Positions 1 to 4,951 of a DNA stretch of 6,091 bases are shown here, in pieces. This DNA is from Xanthobacteraceae bacterium (lineage in GTDB: Bacteria > Pseudomonadota > Alphaproteobacteria > Rhizobiales > Xanthobacteraceae). The position numbers and the translations under genes are program-made. Below the pieces are notes generated by a model. It was not told the DNA's origin. It made no database searches and worked only from the letters and a program-made list of their open reading frames with translations. The stretch spans positions 1 to 6,091 of the forward strand of contig JASHQO010000477.1 in the NCBI GenBank assembly GCA_030039105.1, in the 5' to 3' direction. The first letter of the stretch is position 1, and each line of letters begins with the position of its first letter.

Positions 1-517
1 AGCCCTTCCGGCGGATAAGCGGGTGTCGGCACGCGGCATCGAAGTCGGGCATATTTTCTACTTCGGCACGAAATATTCCGAGCCGATGAAGGCGGTCGTC
101 ACCGGCCCCGACGGCGCCGATCACCCGGTGCATATGGGTTCTTACGGCATCGGCCCGAGCCGGCTCGTTGCCGCCATCATCGAAGCGTCCCATGACGAAG
201 CCGGCATCAAATGGCCGGAACCGGTGGCGCCGTTCAAAGCCTTGATCCTCAACCTCAAGCAGGGCGGCAGCGACACCGATGCGGCCTGCGAGGGGCTTTA
301 CGCGGAGCTCAATGCCAAGGGCGTCGACACGCTCTATCACGACCTCGATGAGCGGCCCGGCTCGAAATTCGCCACCGCCGACCTGATCGGCGTGCCCTGG
401 CAGATCCTGGTCGGCCCGCGCAGCCTTGCGGAGGGCAAGGTCGAGGTGAAGCGGCGCTCGGACGGCTTGCGGGAACTTATGAGCCCGGCCGACGCGGTAG
501 CCCGGCTGACCGCATGA
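1..517 (+). CDS. proS: Prolyl-tRNA synthetase, C-terminal part (5' end outside window)
   Basis: This gene charges tRNA-Pro with proline in the cytoplasm. Only the last 171 codons are present. The frame is open from base 2 (base 1 completes an earlier codon), so the GTG at 23 is an internal codon and not the start. Visible parts are the end of the class II catalytic core, with RGIEVGHIFYFGTKYS followed by motif 3 (GSYGIGPSRL, whose Arg contacts ATP), and then the anticodon-binding domain from about PFKALILNLK to the end (DERPGSKFATADLIGVPWQILVG). The ending KRRSDGLRE...LTA fits the short alphaproteobacterial ProS type, but whether the editing insertion is absent cannot be judged here. The reading frame is intact and GC-rich. 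The lipoprotein-release permease gene follows 93 bases downstream, possibly on the same transcript. Identification is by recognised sequence features; the family assignment is very secure. Confidence 0.96.
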   Translation, partial: ALPADKRVSARGIEVGHIFYFGTKYSEPMKAVVTGPDGADHPVHMGSYGIGPSRLVAAIIEASHDEAGIKWPEPVAPFKALILNLKQGGSDTDAACEGLYAELNAKGVDTLYHDLDERPGSKFATADLIGVPWQILVGPRSLAEGKVEVKRRSDGLRELMSPADAVARLTA

Positions 518-610
518 ACCTGTGCGCTGCGGCCACTATGCGACATTCGGAGGCTTGAAACCGCCAGAATCGTGTGAAACTCCGGGCAATCGCGGGGAGA
601 CCCTGACCGA

Positions 611-1879
611 ATGGCCGAGCCGTCTGGCACCTATGCCTTCGCTCCGTTCGAGTGGATGCTGTCGCTGCGCTACCTGAGGGCTCGGCGCAAAGAGGGCTAC
701 ATTTCCGTCATTGCCGGTTTTTCCTTCGTCGGCATCATGCTGGGCGTGGCGACCCTGATCATCGTCATGGCGGTGATGAACGGCTTTCGCCAGGAGCTGC
801 TCACCAAAATCCTCGGTCTGAACGGCCACCTGTTGATCCAGCCGCTGGAATCGCCGTTGACCGACTGGGAGGTGGTGTCGGACCGGGTCGGCAAGGTGCC
901 CGGCATTCGTCTTGCCGCACCGATCGTCGAAGGCCAGGCGCTGGCGTCCTCGCCGTTCAATGCCTCGGGCGTGCTGGTACGCGGTATCCGCGCCGGCGAC
1001 CTGACCAAGCTCACCTCGATCGCTAAGAACATCAAGCAAGGCACGCTCGACGGCTTCGACCAGGGTCAGGGCCTTGCCATCGGCTCGCGCCTTGCCGAGC
1101 AGCTTTCGGTGCGGGCAGGGGACAACCTCACCCTCGTCGCGCCGCGCGGCGCGGTGACGCCCATGGGCACGACGCCGCGCATCAAGGCCTACAAGATCGC
1201 CGCCGTGTTCGAGATCGGCATGTCCGAATACGACGCCGCCTTCGTGTTCATGCCGCTGCCCGAGGCGCAGGCCTATTTCAACCGCACCGGCGACGTCACC
1301 GCGATCGAGGTCTATACCGACGACCCCGACCACATCGACAATTTCCGCAAGCTCGTCACCAACGCCGCGGCGCGGCCGATCTACATGATCGACTGGCGGC
1401 AGCGTAACGCCACCTTCTTCAACGCGCTGCAGGTCGAGCGCAACGTGATGTTCTTGATCCTGACCCTGATCGTGCTGGTGGCCGCGCTCAACATCGTGTC
1501 CGGCCTGATCATGCTGGTGAAGGACAAGGGCTCCGATATCGCCATCCTGCGTACCATGGGGGCGACGCAGGGCGCGATCATGCGGGTGTTCCTGATCACC
1601 GGCGCCTCGATCGGCGTGTTCGGCACCGTCGTCGGCTTCCTGCTCGGCACCGTGATCTGCCTCAATATCGAGTCGATCCGGCGCTTTTTGTCGTGGGCGA
1701 CCAATACCGAGCTGTTTTCGCCCGAGCTTTATTTCCTCTCCAAGCTGCCGGCCGATATGAACCTCAAGGAGACCACCGCCGTAGTGGTGATGGCGCTCGG
1801 GCTATCGCTGCTCGCAACTCTTTATCCATCGTGGCGCGCCGCCCGGCTCGATCCGGTCGACGCCTTGCGCTACGAATGA
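611..1879 (+). CDS. lolC: Lipoprotein-releasing ABC transporter permease (LolC/LolE/LolF type)
   Basis: This is the inner-membrane subunit of the machine that extracts mature lipoproteins and hands them to the periplasmic chaperone LolA. The 422 residues match the family length. The topology is typical: TM1 at about 31-56, a long periplasmic domain at about 60-275, then three TM segments at about 278-302, 325-351 and 388-406. Family signatures seen are the N-terminal SLRYLRARRKEGYISVI and VMAVMNGFRQEL, the cytoplasmic segment KDKGSDIAILRTMGAT (303-319, the expected contact with the ATPase), and the end PSWRAARLDPVDALRYE. The ATG at 611 is chosen because it gives the usual short N-terminus and has GGGGAG about 10 bases upstream. 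Only one permease is present. As in many alphaproteobacteria this may be a homodimeric LolF-like protein rather than a LolC/LolE pair, so the symbol is approximate. lolD follows after 15 bases. Confidence 0.94.
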   Translation: MAEPSGTYAFAPFEWMLSLRYLRARRKEGYISVIAGFSFVGIMLGVATLIIVMAVMNGFRQELLTKILGLNGHLLIQPLESPLTDWEVVSDRVGKVPGIRLAAPIVEGQALASSPFNASGVLVRGIRAGDLTKLTSIAKNIKQGTLDGFDQGQGLAIGSRLAEQLSVRAGDNLTLVAPRGAVTPMGTTPRIKAYKIAAVFEIGMSEYDAAFVFMPLPEAQAYFNRTGDVTAIEVYTDDPDHIDNFRKLVTNAAARPIYMIDWRQRNATFFNALQVERNVMFLILTLIVLVAALNIVSGLIMLVKDKGSDIAILRTMGATQGAIMRVFLITGASIGVFGTVVGFLLGTVICLNIESIRRFLSWATNTELFSPELYFLSKLPADMNLKETTAVVVMALGLSLLATLYPSWRAARLDPVDALRYE

Positions 1880-1894
1880 TTGATTGATTGACCG

Positions 1895-2626
1895 ATGGAC
1901 GACACCACCACGATAAGCGGGGCCGCAACGTCCAACGACAAGCAGGACTATCCGCTGGTCTTCCTGCACGGTATTACGCGCCGCTTCACGCAGGGCGATG
2001 CCACGGTGGACGTGCTCAGGGGCGCCGAGCTTGCGATCTGGCCCGGACAATCGGTGGCATTGATCGCGCCGTCGGGTTCCGGCAAATCGACGCTGCTGCA
2101 TATTGCCGGTCTGCTCGAGCACCCCGACGCCGGCGAGGTCTATATCGATGGCGAGCCGACCACGAATTTGAACGACCTGCAACGCACCCGCATTCGCCGC
2201 AACGACATCGGCTTCGTCTATCAATTCCACCACCTGCTGTCGGAATTCTCGGCCGAGGAAAACGTCATGCTGCCGCAAATGGTGCGCGGCTTCAGCCGGA
2301 CAGCGGCGAGCACACGTGCCGTCGAGCTGTTGAGCTATCTCGGCCTGAAGGAACGCCTGACCCACCGGCCGGCGGAGCTGTCCGGCGGCGAGCAGCAGCG
2401 CGTCGCCATCGCCCGCGCCGTCGCCAATGCGCCGCGCATTCTTCTCGCCGACGAACCGACCGGCAATCTCGACGTCCACACCGCCGAGCACGTGTTCGGC
2501 GCCCTGCGCCAGTTGGTGCGGGCCTCCGGCCTCGCGGCCGTGATCGCCACCCACAACCTCGACATCGCCGCGCAAATGGATCGCCGGGTGACGATCCGCG
2601 ACGGCGCCGTGGTCGAGCTCGAGTGA
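1895..2626 (+). CDS. lolD: Lipoprotein-releasing ABC transporter ATPase LolD
   Basis: This cytoplasmic ATPase powers lipoprotein extraction by the permease encoded just upstream. The 243 residues contain every ABC motif in order: Walker A APSGSGKST (58-66), Q-loop Gln110 in GFVYQFHHLL, signature LSGGEQQR (162-169), Walker B ILLADEP (182-188) with Glu187, D-loop GNLD (190-193) and the switch His220 in IATHN. The QFHHLLSEFSAEENVMLP stretch after the Q-loop is characteristic of LolD rather than of other ABC ATPases. Walker A begins with Ala instead of the usual Gly, a position that does not hold the phosphate-binding Lys. The ATG at 1895 is preceded by no evident Shine-Dalgarno sequence; only TGAT repeats separate it from the permease stop. 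Translation is therefore probably coupled to the upstream gene. The 3' end faces the DUF3551 gene with a 9-base gap and no terminator. Confidence 0.96.
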   Translation: MDDTTTISGAATSNDKQDYPLVFLHGITRRFTQGDATVDVLRGAELAIWPGQSVALIAPSGSGKSTLLHIAGLLEHPDAGEVYIDGEPTTNLNDLQRTRIRRNDIGFVYQFHHLLSEFSAEENVMLPQMVRGFSRTAASTRAVELLSYLGLKERLTHRPAELSGGEQQRVAIARAVANAPRILLADEPTGNLDVHTAEHVFGALRQLVRASGLAAVIATHNLDIAAQMDRRVTIRDGAVVELE

Positions 2627-2635
2627 CGGACGGCG

Positions 2636-2857
2636 CTACCGCATCGGCTTGGTGGGATCGTAGCCGGCGTTGCGCTGGCAATTGGCGCCGGCGCCCATGG
2701 CGGTTTGCCGGCACTGGGCGAAGCTGACAAAGCCGCAGTTCCGGGCGCCGCCGCTGCCATTGTAATAGACGCACCACGGATAATTCTGGGCCTGTGCCGG
2801 CGTGCCGGTCGCGATTGCGGCACCGGCCATTGCGAGCGCGAAGAAAGTCAGTTTCAT
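2636..2857 (-). CDS. Small exported DUF3551-like protein (copy A)
   Basis: A 73-residue exported protein of unknown function. Residues 1-23 form a Sec signal peptide (MKLTFFALAMAGAA, then TPAQA) with likely cleavage after Ala23. The mature part is about 50 residues with four Cys (29, 41, 49, 60) in the order YPWC...NCGFVSFAQC...NCQRN, the pattern I associate with DUF3551 proteins, which are numerous in Bradyrhizobium and relatives. Two disulfides in the periplasm are plausible but not shown. The ATG at 2857 has GGGGGA 7 bases upstream. It is a paralogue of the next gene on this strand, 83 bases upstream, sharing TPAQAQNYPWC, NCGF and SF.QC, and is probably co-transcribed with it. It ends 9 bases from the convergent lolD stop, and no terminator is seen, so its transcript may run antisense into lolD. 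Confidence 0.85.
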   Translation of the reverse strand: MKLTFFALAMAGAAIATGTPAQAQNYPWCVYYNGSGGARNCGFVSFAQCRQTAMGAGANCQRNAGYDPTKPMR

Positions 2858-2940
2858 CGTCGTATCCCCCGGATCGGCACGCTGCCGTAGCGGGCGCCGC
2901 CGCGACCGGCAGCATCGCAGCTAAGTCGCGACGACGAAAA

Positions 2941-3234
2941 TCAAGAATTCTTGTGCGTCGCCTTCTTAGGGGCATGGCGCGTCGCGGCCGCCGGTGCCGC
3001 CCCCTTATAGGGGTGTTCGCCGGGCGGTGGCTCGTATTGCGGGTTCCTCCGGCAGTCGCCGCCGTTGCCCCAGGCCGTCTGCATGCACTGCTCGAAGCTG
3101 ATGAAGCCGCAATTGCGGCCGCCGCCGTCGAAGCCGCCACCGATATATTCGCACCAAGGATAGTTTTGCGCTTGTGCCGGCGTGCCGGCGCCAGCGGCGA
3201 CGGCGACGCCGAGTGCGGCAATCAGATACCTCAT
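2941..3234 (-). CDS. Small exported DUF3551-like protein with basic tail (copy B)
   Basis: A 97-residue exported protein, paralogous to the gene downstream on the same strand. The ATG at 3234 is chosen over one 13 codons earlier because it opens directly onto the signal peptide (MRYLIAALGVAVAAGAG, then TPAQA, likely cleavage after Ala22) and has GGGAGG 6 bases upstream. The mature part carries four Cys (28, 42, 50, 61) in YPWC...NCGFISFEQC...DCRRNPQY, the DUF3551-like pattern. Unlike copy A it continues into a low-complexity tail rich in Pro, Ala, His and Lys (about 69-97, ending KKATHKNS), which could bind metal, nucleic acid or envelope polymers; that is conjecture. The molecular function of the family is unknown. 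It is the first gene of a probable two-gene unit behind a candidate EcfG promoter. Confidence 0.85.
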   Translation of the reverse strand: MRYLIAALGVAVAAGAGTPAQAQNYPWCEYIGGGFDGGGRNCGFISFEQCMQTAWGNGGDCRRNPQYEPPPGEHPYKGAAPAAATRHAPKKATHKNS

Positions 3235-3275
3235 GACCTGCCTCCCGGGCTGCATTCGAAGTCTCAACGCCAATA

Positions 3276-3301
3276 AACGCCGCGGGCTCCGTCATATTTC
3301 C
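3276..3301 (-). promoter_or_regulatory. Candidate EcfG (general stress response) promoter for the DUF3551 pair
   Basis: On the - strand GGAAA (3301-3297) is followed after exactly 17 bases by CGTTT (the CGTT core lies at 3279-3276). Alphaproteobacterial EcfG sigma factors are known to use GGAAC-N16/17-CGTT, so this is a match with one difference in the -35 box. The expected transcription start would lie about 30 bases upstream of the ATG at 3234, a sensible leader with the Shine-Dalgarno inside it. It sits just downstream of the terminator of the neighbouring unit. Found by eye; short motifs of this kind can occur by chance. Confidence 0.38.
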
Positions 3302-3320
3302 TTACCGCATCCCGGAACAT

Positions 3321-3353
3321 GCAAAAGCAAGAGGCCGCCCCGGGGACGGCCTC
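3321..3353 (-). terminator. Rho-independent terminator after the 6-Cys gene pair
   Basis: A perfect 7-bp inverted repeat (GAGGCCG / CGGCCTC, 3331-3353) encloses a 9-base GC-rich loop. On the - strand it is followed by the T-rich stretch TTGCTTTTGC. It begins 32 bases beyond the stop codon of the gene ending at 3385, the normal place for a terminator of that unit. The T-tract is interrupted, so efficiency is uncertain. Confidence 0.6.
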
Positions 3354-3384
3354 GAACCGAATCATTGTGCAGCAATCGGCCTCA

Positions 3385-3612
3385 CTAGCAGGGCCGGCAC
3401 CAGCAGCGGCCGTAAGGGCCGCAAACCCAGGTGAAGCCTGGGCCGCAACGCGGACCAAAGCCACGGCACGCGGTCGGGTGCACGATCGGGGTCGCGTTCT
3501 GGATCTGGGCGTGCAGCCCCGAGCCGAATTGATGGGTCTGAGCGGTGGCGCTCATCGCCATCGAGCCGAGCATCAGCGCGCCGGCAGCCAAAGTCATCGT
3601 CAGCTTCTTCAT
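3385..3612 (-). CDS. Small exported six-cysteine protein (copy 2 of tandem pair)
   Basis: A 75-residue exported protein; I do not recognise a named family. A Sec signal peptide spans 1-24 (MKKLTMTLAAGALMLGS...SATA, cleavage before Gln25). The mature 51 residues have a polar first half (HQFGSGLHAQIQNATPIV) and a Cys/Gly/Pro/aromatic-rich second half with six Cys at 49, 56, 64, 70, 72 and 75, built from repeated CGP units and ending CWCRPC. An even Cys number in a secreted domain suggests disulfides; metal binding is an alternative. The ATG at 3612 has an almost ideal Shine-Dalgarno, AAGGAGG, 8 bases upstream, implying strong translation. It is a paralogue of the gene 54 bases upstream. Its stop TAG is immediately followed by TGA at the position of the paralogue's stop. 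The terminator at 3321-3353 closes the unit. Confidence 0.82.
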   Translation of the reverse strand: MKKLTMTLAAGALMLGSMAMSATAQTHQFGSGLHAQIQNATPIVHPTACRGFGPRCGPGFTWVCGPYGRCWCRPC

Positions 3613-3666
3613 AGCGCTTTCCTCCTTATGTGAGCCGAACGCAGGACAAACCGAACGGACTGCCGG

Positions 3667-3894
3667 TCAGTAGCAGGGCCGGCACCAGCAGCGATAGGGG
3701 CCGCAGGCCCTGACGTAACCCGGCCCGCAATAAGGGCCCCAACCCTGGCATGCAGCTTCCTTCACGACGGGCGTTGCGTTCTGCATCTGCGCCTTCAAGG
3801 CGGCGCCGAACAGATGCGTCTGGGCGCTGGCAGTCAGTGCCGTCGATCCGAGCACGGCCGCGGCTGCGGCCAAAGTGATGGTGAGCTTTCGCAT
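3667..3894 (-). CDS. Small exported six-cysteine protein (copy 1 of tandem pair)
   Basis: A 75-residue exported protein, the first gene of the tandem pair and of no named family known to me. The ATG at 3894 is preferred to an in-frame start 30 codons upstream because it begins the signal peptide (MRKLTITLAAAAAVLGS...TASA, cleavage before Gln25) and has AGGAG 5 bases upstream. The mature part mirrors copy 2: AQTH.FG..L.AQ.QNATP.V, then six Cys (49, 56, 64, 69, 71, 74) in WGPYCGPGY, CGPY and CWCRPCY. It differs by lacking one Gly before the CWC motif and by one extra C-terminal Tyr. A 23-base identical stretch (3671-3693 versus 3386-3408) encodes the shared C-terminus. A sigma70-like promoter lies at 3938-3965. 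Periplasmic or extracellular location is inferred; function is unknown. Confidence 0.82.
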   Translation of the reverse strand: MRKLTITLAAAAAVLGSTALTASAQTHLFGAALKAQMQNATPVVKEAACQGWGPYCGPGYVRACGPYRCWCRPCY

Positions 3895-3937
3895 GGCTTC
3901 TCCTGATTGCTCGTGCGGAATTAGCAATAGACCGAAA

Positions 3938-3965
3938 ATGCTAAGGCGCGGCGACGAAATGCCAA
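3938..3965 (-). promoter_or_regulatory. Candidate sigma70-type promoter for the six-Cys gene pair
   Basis: On the - strand TTGGCA (3965-3960, 5 of 6 to TTGACA) is followed after 16 bases by TAGCAT (3943-3938, 4 of 6 to TATAAT). The predicted start near 3930 leaves a leader of about 36 bases containing the AGGAG ribosome site. Position and leader length fit the gene starting at 3894. Identified by eye only. Confidence 0.4.
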
Positions 3966-4408
3966 GCATGTGCGGTTTCGACATTCCGAGGCACGATTCG
4001 CCCGGAGGCAGGTTAGTACGTTTTACGCCGCGGTCGAGCTATGCGCGTTTGTTACGCTTACCGTTGCGTTGCAATGTCGGAGTAAGCGGCCAGCGCTATC
4101 CACGCTTGGGCCATATCGAGCAACGCCATTCTGCCTTGCGCATCGGGCAGGGGATCGGCAAATCTCGATGCGACGCCCCGCGTAGAGAGGGTAAGCTGAA
4201 CTAGCGTCTCCGATCGCGGCCGGGATTGCCAGCTACTTCTTGGCCGGGGCCAATTTCGGTCGCACCGGTTGCTGACTGGGCTGCTCTCTTGGGCGGCAAT
4301 GCTTCTTCCATTTCCATTTGTGCTATTTGCCGCACCTGCCATAAGGGCTGTCTCCGATCTTATTGACGAAAGACGAGCTATCAAGGGCAATTAACCCTGC
4401 TCGCCACA
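3966..4408. other. Intergenic stretch without a convincing intact gene
   Basis: No open frame here combines a plausible start, ribosome site and recognisable protein. Open frames exist on both strands, but their translations read as random GC-rich sequence, apart from two - strand stretches that look like possible coding remnants (4058-4162, and 4233-4391 with an internal stop). No tRNA or other RNA gene was recognised. It separates the secreted-protein cluster from the inverted repeat and the accessory genes to the right. Confidence 0.5.
4058..4162 (-). pseudogene. Possible C-terminal remnant of a small rhizobial helical protein
   Basis: The - strand frame reads FADPLPDAQGRMALLDMAQ, then AWIALAAYSDIATQR and a stop. 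The pattern LADxxxDxxxRxxLLDMAQxWxxLA resembles, from memory, the C-terminal half of a very common small hypothetical protein of Bradyrhizobium (a pair of amphipathic helices). The frame is open further upstream to about 4390, but that part shows no matching sequence, no good start and no ribosome site, so the N-terminal half seems lost or replaced. It could be chance; the call rests on one short motif. Confidence 0.27.
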
Positions 4409-4456
4409 ATTGAAAATGACCCACTGCCCGAGCTTGGGTAGTGGGTCATTTTCAAT
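4409..4456. repeat. Near-perfect inverted repeat, 21-bp arms, 6-base loop
   Basis: The left arm 4409-4429 (ATTGAAAATGACCCACT, then GCCC) is matched by the right arm 4436-4456 (GGGTAGTGGGTCATTTTCAAT) with a single G/A difference, which would still pair as G-U in RNA made from one strand. The loop is GAGCTT. Each arm has a GC-rich inner half and an A/T-rich outer half, so in either direction it reads A-rich, stem, loop, stem, T-rich. That is the layout of a bidirectional terminator. The core GAAAATGACCCACT also resembles, from memory, repeated end sequences of IS21-family insertion elements, so fused element ends or a tiny non-autonomous element is an alternative. It lies just before the accessory genes, and its right edge touches an in-frame ATG at 4455. 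Confidence 0.85.
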
Positions 4457-4511
4457 GAGGCGGCCCGAAATAGGGGTTGCGGGCTGGCGGTTTAGCCCCA
4501 TAGTCCGCCCC

Positions 4512-4709
4512 ATGGGCAATTCCGCAGCCATCCTGATCGGTTCCGTTATCATCGCGGCGGCCATCCTCTTTTCGTTGCGGTGGGAAGTCGCCTTGGCGCC
4601 AAACGTCACAGTCCGGCTCGATAGATGGACGGGCGCCGTGACCTATTGCACCCCAAAGGCGATGCCGCAGTCGGTCCAGCCGATCCCCTTCGACTGCGAG
4701 GCCAAATGA
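4512..4709 (+). CDS. Small single-pass membrane protein, RLDRWTG-type
   Basis: A 65-residue protein of unknown function. The N-terminus is one hydrophobic segment (about 5-22, ILIGSVIIAAAILFS), followed by RWEVAL and a short domain containing VRLDRWTGAVTYC (34-46) and a C-terminal PFDCEAK. The RLDRWTG.V..C motif is one I associate with small hypothetical proteins in rhizobia, where it looks like a short beta-hairpin. The ATG at 4512 puts the membrane segment at the N-terminus but has no clear Shine-Dalgarno. The in-frame ATG at 4455, on the edge of the inverted repeat, would add 19 residues and cannot be excluded. Its TGA overlaps the next ATG as ATGA (4706-4709), so the two genes are very likely translated together. 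Confidence 0.62.
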   Translation: MGNSAAILIGSVIIAAAILFSLRWEVALAPNVTVRLDRWTGAVTYCTPKAMPQSVQPIPFDCEAK

Positions 4710-4951
4710 CCAAGGCCCCCAAACGCCCTAGGGACTTCTCCCAAGCGGCTAAATTCGTGATCGACGTGGCGACCGGCCAGGTCGAGGACCGAGAACCAGC
4801 GCCGATAGAATCGGGCAAGGAGTATGCTCAAAAAGGTGGCCTTAAGGGCGGCCCCGCTAGAGCAGCGAAGCTCCGGCCCGAACGCCGCGCAGAGATCGCG
4901 CGCAAGGCGGCCAAGACCAGATGGCAGAAGCAGCGGGACCGCCAGACCTAG
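4706..4951 (+). CDS. Small basic GGLKGG/ARAAKL-type protein
   Basis: An 81-residue, strongly basic protein (about a quarter Lys+Arg). The start ATG overlaps the upstream stop as ATGA, and GCGAGG lies 4 bases before it. The open frame extends further 5', but that part only shadows the upstream gene. Two conserved-looking blocks are seen: DFSQAAKFVIDVATGQVEDR (10-29) and, after a short linker, KGGLKGGPARAAKL (43-56), RPERRAEIARKAAKTRW (57-73). This layout matches a widespread family of hypothetical proteins, sometimes labelled histone H1-like or RNA-binding, that is frequent on plasmids and islands. The Gly/Lys turn followed by a basic helix suggests nucleic-acid binding; this is inference. Its stop overlaps the convergent ATPase stop within CTAG (4948-4951). 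Confidence 0.75.
   Translation: MTKAPKRPRDFSQAAKFVIDVATGQVEDREPAPIESGKEYAQKGGLKGGPARAAKLRPERRAEIARKAAKTRWQKQRDRQT

Noticed and set aside
536..1333. Long open frame on the - strand opposite the lipoprotein-release permease (265 codons).
   Set aside because: It is a shadow of the clearly real permease in GC-rich DNA. The translation is rich in Arg, Gly and His, without domain or motif.
2029..2094. Ala instead of Gly at the first position of the LolD Walker A motif.
   Set aside because: The catalytic GSGKST part is intact, and this variant is, to my knowledge, common in alphaproteobacterial LolD; not a sign of inactivity.
2942..2953. 12-bp perfect palindrome CAAGAATTCTTG at the end of DUF3551 copy B.
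   Set aside because: Short, lies mostly within coding sequence with no spacer for a loop, and could easily occur by chance; no terminator or operator features.
2292..3221. 309-codon - strand frame spanning the lolD end and both DUF3551 genes.
   Set aside because: The translation is Arg/Ala/Pro-rich noise. It overlaps three well-supported genes in other frames and has no recognisable motif.
3875..4204. 109-codon + strand open frame across the intergenic region.
   Set aside because: It has no recognisable motif or ribosome site, and its start lies inside the antisense signal-peptide coding region of the six-Cys gene.
4363..4391. TTGACG with GGCAAT 17 bases downstream as a promoter for the small + strand genes.
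   Set aside because: The -35 is good, but the -10 matches only 3 of 6, and the strong hairpin at 4409-4456 would lie between it and the genes.
3895..4511. Search for CRISPR repeats, tRNA genes or attachment sites in the largest gap.
   Set aside because: No regularly spaced repeats, cloverleaf or tRNA 3' end was seen; only the single inverted repeat stands out.
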